Source of the DNA: Halegenticoccus tardaugens
Lineage (GTDB): Archaea > Halobacteriota > Halobacteria > Halobacteriales > Haloferacaceae
Assembly: GCF_004116405.1 (NCBI RefSeq)
Contig: NZ_SDIC01000006.1
Coordinates: 62,001-126,000, forward strand
Direction of reading: 5' to 3'
DNA: 64,000 nt
Below, in pieces: positions 33,636-42,042 of the stretch. The number at the start of each line of letters is the position of its first letter. The first letter of the stretch is position 1. Position numbers and translations under genes: made by a program. The notes beneath the pieces are model-generated. The model searched no databases. It was not told the origin of the DNA and saw only the letters and a program-made list of their open reading frames with translations.

Positions 33636-34709
33636 ATGGAGCTTGGTTCGCGGGAGTCGTTCGCCGAGATGGGCACCCTCGGCGTCGAGGAGGAGTTCTT
33701 CATCGTCGACGCCGAGGGCCGGCCGGCGTCCGGCATCGACGACCTCGTCTACGGCGAGGAGCCGCCCGCGCCGCTCGCGGGACGACTCGACCACGAGCTG
33801 TTCGAGTTCACGATCGAGACGCAGACGCCGCTCATCGAACGCCCGGGGGACGCCCGGGATGCCGTCCTCTCGGTCCGGGAGGCGCTCGTCGAACACGCCG
33901 AACGACACGGCTACCGAATCGCCGCCGCGGGACTCCACCCGGCGGCGAAGTGGCGAGAGCTCGACCACGCGCAGAAGCCGCGATACCGCGCGCAGCTGGA
34001 CCGTATTCAGTACCCGCAGCACCGAAACACGACCGCCGGTCTCCACGTCCACGTCGGCGTCGACGACGCCGACAAGGCCGTCTGGATCGCGAACGAACTG
34101 CGCTGGTACCTCCCGCCGCTGCTCGCGCTCTCGGTCAACTCGCCGTACTGGGGCGGCTTCGACGCCGGGTTGGCGTCCGCCCGCGCGAAGATCTTCGAAG
34201 GACTGCCGAACACGGGAATGCCGACGGCCTTCGCGGACTTCGAGGCGTACCGGCGGTTCGAACGCCGGATGGTCGAGACGGGGTCGATAAACGACCGCGG
34301 GGAGCTCTGGTACGACGTGCGGCCGCACACGGGTCACGGAACGGTCGAAGTCCGCACCCCGGACGGCCAGTCCGACCCCGACGTCGTCCTCGCGTTCGTC
34401 GAGTACGTCCACGCGCTGGTGCTCGACCTCTCGGAGCGGTACGACGACGGCGAGCCAGGCGTCGATCTCCGTCGCGAACTCCTCGACGAGAACAAGTGGC
34501 GCGCGATGCGGTACGGCCGAGACGCGGATTTCATCGCCCGGGACGGGGAGGGGACGGTCGGCCTCGAACGGATCGTCGAACGGGAGTGCGACCGCCTCGG
34601 CCTCGGCGGCATCCGCGAGGTGCTCGACCGCGAAAGCGGGGCGGCGCGCCAGCGTCGGCTCCGCGAAACCGAGGGGATGGACGCGCTGTGCGAGTCGATC
34701 GTCCTGTGA
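33636..34709 (+). CDS. gshA: Glutamate-cysteine ligase (GshA/YbdK type)
   Basis: 357 residues. [10 protein letters not shown] at the N-terminus, [10 protein letters not shown], the HVHVG metal/ATP motif near 130 and VEVRTPDGQ near 235 match the GCS2 family. It makes gamma-glutamylcysteine, the main thiol of haloarchaea, which lack glutathione. The ATG at 33636 follows CTATTTAATC (33604-33613) by about 28 bases, so the transcript is probably leaderless. A GTG two codons upstream is less likely. Confidence 0.9.
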   Translation: MELGSRESFAEMGTLGVEEEFFIVDAEGRPASGIDDLVYGEEPPAPLAGRLDHELFEFTIETQTPLIERPGDARDAVLSVREALVEHAERHGYRIAAAGLHPAAKWRELDHAQKPRYRAQLDRIQYPQHRNTTAGLHVHVGVDDADKAVWIANELRWYLPPLLALSVNSPYWGGFDAGLASARAKIFEGLPNTGMPTAFADFEAYRRFERRMVETGSINDRGELWYDVRPHTGHGTVEVRTPDGQSDPDVVLAFVEYVHALVLDLSERYDDGEPGVDLRRELLDENKWRAMRYGRDADFIARDGEGTVGLERIVERECDRLGLGGIREVLDRESGAARQRRLRETEGMDALCESIVL

Positions 34710-34818
34710 TCCGGACAGTCGACCGCGGAAGCGGTTTCCGGGGGCGTCATCGCGCCCTTCTGGGAGCTGACAAGCAAACGTTTTTCCGCGCGCGGTTCTG
34801 ACCTTTCGCGCAGAACAT

Positions 34819-35499
34819 ATGTCCTCCGACGATCCGACCGACGAGTCCCGAGACGACGCGACCGAGGACGCCGTCGACGACCTCTCGGACGAACTCGACG
34901 AGACGGAAGCACAGCGCACGGCCCGAAAACGGCTCGAAGAGGGAGCCGACCGCGCGGTCGAGGAGTTCGACCAGAGCATCGTCGACCTGCTCGCGTGGCT
35001 GCTCGACACGGAGACGCGGGCGCGGATCTACGTCTACCTCCGCAAGCACCCGAACAGCACGAGCGAGGAGGTTTCCGAGGGGACCGGGCTCTATCCGAGC
35101 ACGGTCCGCGAGGCGCTCGCGGAGCTCCACGACGAGAGCGTCGTGACGCGGGGGAAGCGCGAACACGCCGGCGCGGGCAACAACCCCTACGAGTACGAAG
35201 CGATCGCGCCGAGCGAACTCGTTCGCGGCGTCGTCGGGCAGCTTCAGCGCGAACTCAACACCGTGTTCAACCTGGACCGACGGCTCGGCGGCGACGAAAC
35301 CGACGACGAACCGGTGACGATCACCGTCGGAGACTCCGAAGACGACGCGTTCGAGGGCGGCGAATTCGAAGGCGGCGAGTTCGAGACCGAAGAGCGAGAA
35401 TTCGACGAGTTTGTGGACGACGCGGAGGCTGGCGACCTCGCCGCGTCCGACGCCGACGAGGACACCGACGACGACGACGCGACCGAAGACCGTCCGTAG
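34819..35499 (+). CDS. Winged-helix transcriptional regulator with acidic tails
   Basis: 226 residues. An acidic N-terminal 45 residues and an acidic C-terminal 70 (repeats GGEFEGGEFE near 180) flank a winged helix at about 55-125, with TSEEVSEGTGLYPSTVREALAELHDESVVTRGK as HTH and wing. The type is shared by TrmB and ArsR-like haloarchaeal regulators. No effector domain is present. Targets are unknown. It lies between glutamate-cysteine ligase and coaD as a separate unit. Confidence 0.78.
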   Translation: MSSDDPTDESRDDATEDAVDDLSDELDETEAQRTARKRLEEGADRAVEEFDQSIVDLLAWLLDTETRARIYVYLRKHPNSTSEEVSEGTGLYPSTVREALAELHDESVVTRGKREHAGAGNNPYEYEAIAPSELVRGVVGQLQRELNTVFNLDRRLGGDETDDEPVTITVGDSEDDAFEGGEFEGGEFETEEREFDEFVDDAEAGDLAASDADEDTDDDDATEDRP

Positions 35500-35578
35500 T
35501 CCCCCTCGCGGTCGGCTCCGCGCCGCTTCGACGCTGTCGAGCCGACCTGTTTAAGTGGCGGGGCGTCAACGGCGTGGT

Positions 35579-36067
35579 ATGAACGTCGCGCTGGGCGGGA
35601 CTTTCGATCCCGTTCACGACGGCCACCGCGCGCTGTTCGAGCGGGCGTTCGAACTCGGCGACGTGACCGTCGGGCTCACGTCCGACGACCTCGCCCCGAA
35701 GACGAGACACGTCGACCGGTACGTTCGCCCGTACGAGGCGCGCGAGCGCGACCTCGCGGCCGAACTCGAACCGCTCGCCGAGGAGCACGGCCGCGAGTTC
35801 GAGATCCGCGAATTGGAGGTGCCGACGGGGATCGCGACGGAGCCGCGGTTCGACGCGCTCGTCGTCTCCCCCGAGACCGAACGCGGCGGCGAGGAGATCA
35901 ACCGCATCCGCGAGGAGCGCGGGATCGACCCGCTCCGCATCGAGATCGTCGATCACGTCCCGGCGGAGGACGGCAAACGAATCTCCTCGACCCGAATCGC
36001 CCGCGGCGAGATCGACCGCCACGGCAACCTCACGCCCGAGCGAGAGGGCCGGTCCCGGACCGAATAG
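35579..36067 (+). CDS. coaD: Archaeal phosphopantetheine adenylyltransferase
   Basis: 162 residues. The nucleotidyltransferase HxGH motif is in GGTFDPVHDGH at the N-terminus and the second motif ISSTRI lies near 140. It transfers AMP to 4'-phosphopantetheine, the penultimate step to CoA. CTGTTTAAGT at 35547-35556 is about 27 bases before the ATG, so it has its own promoter. Confidence 0.93.
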   Translation: MNVALGGTFDPVHDGHRALFERAFELGDVTVGLTSDDLAPKTRHVDRYVRPYEARERDLAAELEPLAEEHGREFEIRELEVPTGIATEPRFDALVVSPETERGGEEINRIREERGIDPLRIEIVDHVPAEDGKRISSTRIARGEIDRHGNLTPEREGRSRTE

Positions 36068-36192
36068 CTTCTTCGAGCGGCCGCTCGACTCGTAGGGGTC
36101 GTCGTAGCAGTTCAAGGATTCGCTCGACGGGGTTCGAAACGCGGTACCGAGTCTCGTCGCCCTCCACGCACGGACGGCGACGATACCCCCTC

Positions 36193-36501
36193 TCACCACC
36201 CCGGCGGCCGGAACCCGGCGCGTTCGAGGATCTCTTTCCACCGCGACTGGACGCTGAGCCGCGTCACGCCCATCGCCTCCGCGACGGCCGTCTGCGAGCG
36301 CTCCTCGCCCGCGATGAGCGCGCCGGCGTAGAGGCTCGCCGCCGCGGCCGCGCGCTTCGAACGGTCCGCCGGTGGGACGTCCGAGAGGAAGAGGTCGGCC
36401 GCGTTCGAGCGCGCGTCGGAACCGAGGTCGAGGCGGTCGCTGGCGCGGTCGATCTCGGCGAGCCACTCCTCGTTGTCCACGCGGTCGCGGGCGCGGTACA
36501 T
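36193..36501 (-). CDS. Half-size TFB (single cyclin repeat)
   Basis: 102 residues. It aligns over its whole length with the second cyclin repeat of TFB: SKRAAAAASLYAGALIAGEERSQ corresponds to the VGLAAAAVYAAALLTNE helix pair, and RLSVQSRWKEIL to the DNA-contacting helix. The zinc ribbon, B-reader and first repeat are absent. It might bind promoter DNA or compete with TFB without recruiting polymerase, which is inference. TATA box 36523-36531 lies 26 bases upstream, so it is expressed leaderless. It is divergent from the tRNA gene. Confidence 0.8.
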   Translation of the reverse strand: MYRARDRVDNEEWLAEIDRASDRLDLGSDARSNAADLFLSDVPPADRSKRAAAAASLYAGALIAGEERSQTAVAEAMGVTRLSVQSRWKEILERAGFRPPGW

Positions 36502-36522
36502 GGAATCGCTTTTGACGCGATC

Positions 36523-36531
36523 GTATATAAA
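36523..36531 (-). promoter_or_regulatory. TATA box for half-size TFB
   Basis: GTATATAAA (plus strand), centred 26 bases before the ATG at 36501. It is one of the best core promoters in the window. Confidence 0.6.
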
Positions 36532-36593
36532 CCGTCGCCGACGGCCCCGGGTAACGACAGTTTCTTACTCGGCTTGGCTGTAGGATCCGGTGC

Positions 36594-36678
36594 GCGTGGG
36601 TAGCCGAGCCAGGCCAAAGGCGCAGCGCTTAGGACGCTGTCCCGTAGGGGTCCGCCGGTTCAAATCCGGTCCCACGCA
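36594..36678 (+). tRNA. tRNA-Leu (anticodon UAG)
   Basis: 85 nt. The acceptor stem GCGTGGG pairs with CCCACGC, with discriminator A. The anticodon arm is CAGCG-CTTAGGA-CGCTG with TAG at 34-36. A long variable arm (TCCCGTAGGGGT) marks a class II tRNA, and the T arm is GCCGG-TTCAAAT-CCGGT. No intron, and no encoded CCA. A TTTT run follows. Reads CUA and probably other CUN codons. Confidence 0.95.
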
Positions 36679-36788
36679 TTTTCTGTCCGAGCGACAGCGA
36701 GGACGAAAATCGCAGGACCGGAGGGACCGAGAGAGTAGGGTCGATTCGAATCAGGGAGTGAAGCGAGCGTGAGGAGCGGAACGACCGT

Positions 36789-36812
36789 GGTTCGAATCCG
36801 ACCCCACGCATT
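36789..36812 (+). repeat. Degenerate copy of tRNA-Leu 3' end
   Basis: 24 bases here match the T arm and acceptor 3' strand of the tRNA-Leu gene and the following TT (36657-36680) with three mismatches, offset by 132 bases. The tRNA 3' end is the usual attachment site for archaeal integrative elements, so this looks like an old attR-like scar with almost nothing left between the sites. No integrase is nearby. Confidence 0.55.
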
Positions 36813-37088
36813 ACGACCTACGCTCACCGACGCGACTCCCCGCACTCGTGACACGCTGCCACCTCTCCGCCCCACCTCCGCCGCAACGCGCACCGTTCGA
36901 TACACCCGAACACATCGAACAAAAATAACGAAACCGATTGACTCACCCGCACTTCCGCCCCACTCCTGCACCCCATCACAGCCTCCGTACGGATCACTCA
37001 GAGAATCATATCGGTTCGCGAGTAAACGTAAGACGACCGCATGACGCCCCCGCAAACCTTTTTCCCGTCGACTGAGTGGTAAGTCGCA

Positions 37089-37904
37089 ATGGGGACCCTA
37101 ACTGAGTTTCTCGACGAACTCGTGGCGAACGTGGACGGCGTGCTGTTGTTTTCTCCCAGCGGGTCGTACCACGAGCGCCTCGTCGAAGCGGACCCCCAGG
37201 AGGACCTCGTCGTCGTCGCCCCCGAGAACGCGGTCGAGGCGGAGACGTTCGTCCAGCTCCCGCTGGAGTTCGACAACGTCCGCGACCGCATCAGGTTCGG
37301 CATCGAGGGCGCGATGGAGCGCGAGCTCTTCGAGGAGGGCGACGTCGTGGTCTGTGCGGTCTCGACGTTCGGCGGCGACGTCGACTCCGTGGTCCGCGTC
37401 CGCGTCAGCGAGAACATGCGCTCCGGCATCTACGACCTCTTCGTGAACTCGCGCGCGGACCCGAGCGTCATCCGCGACGTGTTCGAGGTCGCCATCGAAC
37501 TCGGAAAGAAGGGACAGAAGGGCAAGCCCGTCGGGGCGCTGTTCGTCGTCGGCGACGCCGGCAAGGTGATGAACAAGTCGCGGCCGCTGTCGTACAACCC
37601 CTTCGAGAAGTCGCACGTCCACGTCGGCGACCCGATCGTGAACGTGATGCTGAAGGAGTTCTCCCGGCTCGACGGCGCGTTCATCGTCTCCGACTCCGGG
37701 AAGATCGTCTCGGCGTACCGCTACCTCGAACCGTCGGCCGAGGGCGTCGACATCCCGAAGGGGCTCGGCGCGCGGCACATGGCCGGCGGCGCGATCACCC
37801 GGGACACGAACGCGACGGCGATCGTGCTGTCGGAGTCCGACGGCCTCGTCCGCGCGTTCAAAGGCGGGAAACTCATCTTGGAGATCGACCCGGAGGATTA
37901 CTGA
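37089..37904 (+). CDS. dacZ: Diadenylate cyclase DacZ
   Basis: 271 residues. The C-terminal half is a DAC domain: the DGA motif is in LDGAFIVSDSG and the second motif reads GLGARHMAGGAI (RHM rather than the bacterial RHR). It joins two ATP into c-di-AMP, a second messenger tied to osmotic balance and essential in Haloferax. The N-terminal 130 residues are an alpha/beta domain. A weak box AAACCTTTTTCC lies about 29 bases upstream. The MscS-like gene begins two bases after the stop, so the two form an operon. Confidence 0.9.
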   Translation: MGTLTEFLDELVANVDGVLLFSPSGSYHERLVEADPQEDLVVVAPENAVEAETFVQLPLEFDNVRDRIRFGIEGAMERELFEEGDVVVCAVSTFGGDVDSVVRVRVSENMRSGIYDLFVNSRADPSVIRDVFEVAIELGKKGQKGKPVGALFVVGDAGKVMNKSRPLSYNPFEKSHVHVGDPIVNVMLKEFSRLDGAFIVSDSGKIVSAYRYLEPSAEGVDIPKGLGARHMAGGAITRDTNATAIVLSESDGLVRAFKGGKLILEIDPEDY

Positions 37905-37906
37905 CG

Positions 37907-38683
37907 ATGGCGCAGTTCGACGTCTACGCCGGCGCGGTGCCGGTGCGGTGGTGGCTCGCGTTCGGCATCATCCTCCTCGGCGTGATACTGGGACTGCTGG
38001 TCAACGTCGTGAACCGGAAGCTCCTGACGCGCGCCGGCGTCCCCGAGGCGATCGAGGGAACGGGCTTCGAGCGGATGGCGCGGGAGATCGGCACCTCCAC
38101 CGTCGCGATCCTCGCGCGGCTGAGCATGTACTTCGTCGTCGTCCTCGCCGTGCTCGTCGGGCTGACCGTCGCCGAGATCCAGTACACCGAGGTCTTCTGG
38201 AGTCAGGTCGTCGAGTTCATCCCGCAGGTGTTCATCGCGCTTCTCATCCTCATCATCGGCATCGTCGTCGGCGAGAAGGTCGAACTGCTCGTCGCCGAGC
38301 GACTCCGCGGGGTCAAACTCCCCGAGATCGGATTCATCCCGATGCTCGCGAAGTACAGCGTGTTCTACGTCTTCGTACTCATCGCGCTGAACCAGGTCGG
38401 CGTCGCGACGCTCGCGCTCATCGTCCTCCTGGGCGTGTACGCGGTCGCCGTCGTCGGCCTCGCCGCCGTCGCGTTCCACGACATGCTCTCGTCCGGCGCG
38501 GCGGGGATCTACCTCCTCCTGAACCAACCCTACGGCATCGGCGACGAGGTGAAGATGGGCGACCGACGCGGCATCGTCCAGGAGATCGACGTGTTCGTCA
38601 CCCACGTCGAGAGCAACGGCGACGAGTACATCATTCCCAACAACAAGGTGTTCCAGGACGGGATCGTCCGCATCCGGCGGTGA
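37907..38683 (+). CDS. Minimal MscS-like mechanosensitive channel
   Basis: 258 residues with four or five membrane segments. The third-from-last block, VAFHDMLSSGAAGIYLLLNQPYGIGDEV, is the pore helix leading into the MscS beta domain, which ends IIPNNKVFQDGIVRIRR. The C-terminal cage domain of E. coli MscS is absent. It would release solutes under membrane tension. Pairing with dacZ in one operon suggests the channel and c-di-AMP serve the same osmotic response. Confidence 0.85.
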   Translation: MAQFDVYAGAVPVRWWLAFGIILLGVILGLLVNVVNRKLLTRAGVPEAIEGTGFERMAREIGTSTVAILARLSMYFVVVLAVLVGLTVAEIQYTEVFWSQVVEFIPQVFIALLILIIGIVVGEKVELLVAERLRGVKLPEIGFIPMLAKYSVFYVFVLIALNQVGVATLALIVLLGVYAVAVVGLAAVAFHDMLSSGAAGIYLLLNQPYGIGDEVKMGDRRGIVQEIDVFVTHVESNGDEYIIPNNKVFQDGIVRIRR

Positions 38684-38706
38684 CGGAGCGAGCGCCGCGA
38701 CGGCTG

Positions 38707-39249
38707 TCAGCGCGATGTCCGCGTTCCTCCTTCGCCGCCCGACTCGCGCCGAACCTCCGTCGCCGGGACGCCAGCCACCGTCGTCCCCGGCGGCACGTCC
38801 CTGTCGACGAGCGAGTTCGCCGCGACCTGCGCGTCAGCGCCGATCCGAACGCCCGGGAGGACGACCGCCCCCGCGCCGATCATCGCCCGCTCGCCGACGA
38901 CGACCCTCCCGGTCCGGTACTCGTCCTGCAGGAACTCGTGGCAGAGGAGCGTCGCGTCGTAGCCGATGATCGCGTCGTCTTCCACCGTGATCAGCTCCGG
39001 CCAGAACACGTCCGGCGTCGATTCGAGCCCCCACGAGACCCCCCGGCCGACGTCGACGCCGATGCCGCGAAGGAGCAAGTTCTTCAGCCGCAGGCTCGGC
39101 GAGATCCGCGCGAGCACGATCGCGGCGTAGTTCCGCGCGACCGCGATCGGCGACCTCGCTCGCGTCCACGACCACAGGGAGTTCCGCGCGCCGGGCGTCG
39201 GGTGCCGAGAGAGCCGATCGTGACGCCTCCCGCCGTCAGCGTCTGTCAC
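38707..39249 (-). CDS. Hexapeptide-repeat acyltransferase
   Basis: 180 residues. A basic helical N-terminal part is followed by left-handed beta-helix repeats (VEDDAIIGYDATLL, VVVGERAMIGAGAVVLPGVRIGADAQVAANSLV). The histidine in LLCHEFL is a likely catalytic residue. The family acetylates sugars or antibiotics with acetyl-CoA; the acceptor is unknown. It is 88 bases from the GNAT gene on the same strand. Confidence 0.82.
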   Translation of the reverse strand: MTDADGGRRHDRLSRHPTPGARNSLWSWTRARSPIAVARNYAAIVLARISPSLRLKNLLLRGIGVDVGRGVSWGLESTPDVFWPELITVEDDAIIGYDATLLCHEFLQDEYRTGRVVVGERAMIGAGAVVLPGVRIGADAQVAANSLVDRDVPPGTTVAGVPATEVRRESGGEGGTRTSR

Positions 39250-39337
39250 GGCCGGACGTTCCCCGCGACCGGTATTAAGTGGGGCGGGTCGGAGGAGCGC
39301 CGGGAGGGGGTCAACGCGGGTCGGAGCGACCCGCGGC

Positions 39338-40462
39338 CTAGATGCTCGTGTCCTGTTCGGCGAACGTGAGCCGCCAGTTCGAGCGATCGGCCAGGAACCG
39401 CTCCGCGATCGCCGACTCCCAGTCGTCGTCGGCCGACAGCGACCGGGCGACGACGGGGGTCGGCTCGGTGGCCACCGAGAGGGGTCGCCGATCGTCCCGG
39501 AGGAAGCCGAGGCGGGAGAGGGCCCGCGCCGGGAGCGTCCCCTCGGCGGCCTCGAACACGTCCGTCTCGGGGTGGTCGTCGACGACGGCGGCGAGCAACC
39601 GCTCGAACGCCGCCGTCTGCTGATCCGCGCCCGCCATGGGGAGGGCGTCCATGATCTTGGTGACTGCTGCCCTGTCGCTCGGCTGCGTGCAGGCGACGAG
39701 CCCCGCGACCGTTTGCCCGTCGCGCTCGGCGGTGTACGAAACCGTCTCCCAGTCCGGGTTGGCGAACCGCCACCGGTAGAACTCCCGCTCGCGCGGCGCG
39801 TGCAGCGTCTCGGGGGTCGAGAGCGCGTACAGCGATGCGAACCGGTCGACGGGGATCCGATCGTGCCGCGTGACGGCGACGTCGGATCCGCGCCGACTCC
39901 GACGCGCGTTGGCGGCGAGGTATCGGCGCATCGCCGTTTTCGCCCCGACGCCGAGTACCTTGCTGTCGGAGCCGAGGAACGCCGACGGGTCCTCGATCCG
40001 GTAGGCCCTCGCGACCGTCCCGACGTCCCGCCAGCCGAGCTTCAGGTACGCCGACTTCGCCTGTCGGTTCGGGAAGTTGAACACGAAGTCGGGTTCGCCG
40101 TCCGTGTACCGGCGGAGGGCCTTCTTCGTCATCCGGGTGAGGAGCCCGTTGCGCCGGTGGTCGGGGTGGACCATCGCGTCGGCCGGCTGGACCGCCGACG
40201 CGGTCGCCTCGCCCGCGCGGACGCGAAAGGAGATGAACGGCTCCGCGCCGACGATTTCGCCGTCCCGTTCGGCGACGAACGCCCGCACCTCGTCGGTGTA
40301 GGGGCCGGCGTATCGCCACTCGAACCACTCGGGCGTCCGGCGCTTTTCGAACACCGCCTCGTACAGGGCGAGGATCCCGTCCCTGTCGCCGGGCGCGTAC
40401 TCGCGGACGACGTACTCGTCCGTCGAACGCGACACCGTTCGATCCGACGTCGCTCGACTCAT
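39338..40462 (-). CDS. GNAT family N-acetyltransferase (Eis-like)
   Basis: 374 residues from the ATG at 40462; an upstream start would add 21 residues. The N-terminal GNAT domain has MVHPDHRRNGLLTRM, the acetyl-CoA pyrophosphate loop, and FNFPNRQAKSAYLKLGW. A second, weaker GNAT-like half follows, ending SRLGFLRDDRRP. Length and layout resemble Eis-type acetyltransferases. Substrate unknown. Possibly co-transcribed with the hexapeptide acyltransferase. Confidence 0.8.
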   Translation of the reverse strand: MSRATSDRTVSRSTDEYVVREYAPGDRDGILALYEAVFEKRRTPEWFEWRYAGPYTDEVRAFVAERDGEIVGAEPFISFRVRAGEATASAVQPADAMVHPDHRRNGLLTRMTKKALRRYTDGEPDFVFNFPNRQAKSAYLKLGWRDVGTVARAYRIEDPSAFLGSDSKVLGVGAKTAMRRYLAANARRSRRGSDVAVTRHDRIPVDRFASLYALSTPETLHAPREREFYRWRFANPDWETVSYTAERDGQTVAGLVACTQPSDRAAVTKIMDALPMAGADQQTAAFERLLAAVVDDHPETDVFEAAEGTLPARALSRLGFLRDDRRPLSVATEPTPVVARSLSADDDWESAIAERFLADRSNWRLTFAEQDTSI

Positions 40463-40567
40463 ATCGGGGTAACGTCCGACGAAGGTCGACTTTGTTATGG
40501 CCGGTGTACGCGTCGCCGTCGGCATCTCCGTCGCGGTAGGCGGACCTTTCGCGTCCGTCAGTGGTCC

Positions 40568-41854
40568 CTACTCGCCGCGGAGTTCGCGAACGTGCCGGAC
40601 GCGTCCCTCGACGAGGTCGGCCGTTCCGATGTCGTGTCGGACGCGAAGCCCCTCGCCGGCCGCGTCGAGGGCGCGTTCCGCGATCTCCTCCGCCGCCTCG
40701 ATCGTTTCCGCGAGGCCGACGACCGCGACCGACCGCGAGGTCGTCGTGTAGACGCCGTCCTCGCGCTCGTCGACGCTCGCGTAGAACACCAGCGCGTCCC
40801 CCGCGCTCGCCTCGTCGATCTCGATCCTCGTCCCCGCGCTCGGATCGTCCGGGTACCCCTCGGGTACGGCGTACTTACAGACGGTCGCCTCGGCCGACAC
40901 GTCGAGTGCGGGGAGCGACTCGCCCTCCCGCGCGGCGACGAGCACGTCGAGAAACGGCGTCTCCAGCGTGGGAAGCGTGTTCATCGCCTCCGGGTCGCCG
41001 AAGCGCGCGTTGAACTCGATCACCTTCGGCCCCTCGGCGGTGAGCATGAACTGGCCGTAGAGGACGCCCTTGTAGTCGGGCAGGGCGTCGACGACCGCCT
41101 CCATGATCTCGACGGCGTCGTCGTAGTCCGACCCGGTCATGAAGGGGAGGTGGAAGGCGGCGTCGCTGTAGCTCCCCATGCCGCCCGTGTTCGGCCCCTC
41201 GTCGCCCTCGTAGGCGCGCTTGTGATCCTGCACCGCGGGCGTCGTCCGGAGGTCGCCGTTCGCGACGAACCCCTGGACGGTGAACTCCTCGCCGACGAGG
41301 CGCTCTTCGAGCACGACCCGGTCGTACCCGGACTCGCGGAGGTACGCCTTCGCCTCCTCCTTCGTCACCTGATCGCCCGTTACCTTGACCCCCTTTCCGC
41401 CGGTCAGGCCCGCGGGTTTGACGGCGAGGTCGCCGTCGTACCCGTCGACGTACTCGCAGGCGGCCTCGACGTCGTCGAACGTCTCGAAGTCCGGACAGCC
41501 CGGCACGCTCTCGTCGCGCATGAACCGCCGCTGGAACGCCTTGTCGGTCTCGATCCGCGCCTCGGCCTCGCGCGGGCCGAACGTGTAGACCCCCGCGTCG
41601 TCGAGCGCGTCCGCGACGCCCGCCGCGAGCGCCTTCTCCGGGCCGACGACGGCGAGCGTCGCGCCGACCGCCTCGGCGTACGCGACGACGCCCGCCGTGT
41701 CGGTCTCGTCGACCGTCTCGAAGCCGTCCGCCAGCCCCCTGATACCGGGGTTCCGGTTGCTCGCGCACGCGTAGAGGTCGCAGTCGTCCGCCAGCGCGCG
41801 GGCGATGGCGTGTTCGCGCCCGCCGCCGCCGATCAGGAGCACGGTCTCGGTCAT
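40568..41854 (-). CDS. purD: Phosphoribosylamine-glycine ligase
   Basis: 428 residues, full length. It starts LLIGGGGREHAIARAL. The ATP-grasp core has PAGLTGGKGVKV and the PNTGGMGSYS motif, and EFNARFGDPEA supplies metal ligands. It joins glycine to phosphoribosylamine in purine synthesis. It is monocistronic and divergent from the DUF255 gene across 188 bases that contain a 12-base palindrome. Confidence 0.96.
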   Translation of the reverse strand: MTETVLLIGGGGREHAIARALADDCDLYACASNRNPGIRGLADGFETVDETDTAGVVAYAEAVGATLAVVGPEKALAAGVADALDDAGVYTFGPREAEARIETDKAFQRRFMRDESVPGCPDFETFDDVEAACEYVDGYDGDLAVKPAGLTGGKGVKVTGDQVTKEEAKAYLRESGYDRVVLEERLVGEEFTVQGFVANGDLRTTPAVQDHKRAYEGDEGPNTGGMGSYSDAAFHLPFMTGSDYDDAVEIMEAVVDALPDYKGVLYGQFMLTAEGPKVIEFNARFGDPEAMNTLPTLETPFLDVLVAAREGESLPALDVSAEATVCKYAVPEGYPDDPSAGTRIEIDEASAGDALVFYASVDEREDGVYTTTSRSVAVVGLAETIEAAEEIAERALDAAGEGLRVRHDIGTADLVEGRVRHVRELRGE

Positions 41855-41911
41855 GCCCGGAGTGTGTATGCACGCCGGTGTAAACGTTACTCTTGGAATC
41901 CCGTCAGTTGT

Positions 41912-41923
41912 CCACGTACGTGG
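41912..41923. promoter_or_regulatory. CCACGTACGTGG palindrome between purD and DUF255 gene
   Basis: A perfect 12-base palindrome 57 bases upstream of purD and about 120 before the divergent gene. The remaining part of the gap (41855-42042) shows no other clear element. A regulator site is possible. Chance is not negligible in GC-rich DNA rich in ACGT. Confidence 0.3.
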
Positions 41924-42042
41924 TCATATTCGGCCCGCGTTGTCGATTCGGTCGCGGCCGACCGCCGTCCTCACGACCGATTCGCGCCCCCATCGTTCGC
42001 GCGACGGCGGGTGTTTTACTGGCTGGAGCGCGTACCCCGGGT

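Noticed and set aside
36629..36811. 60-residue minus-strand ORF starting MRGVGFEP
   Set aside because: Antisense to the tRNA and its 3' copy; such translated tRNA ends are a common annotation artefact.
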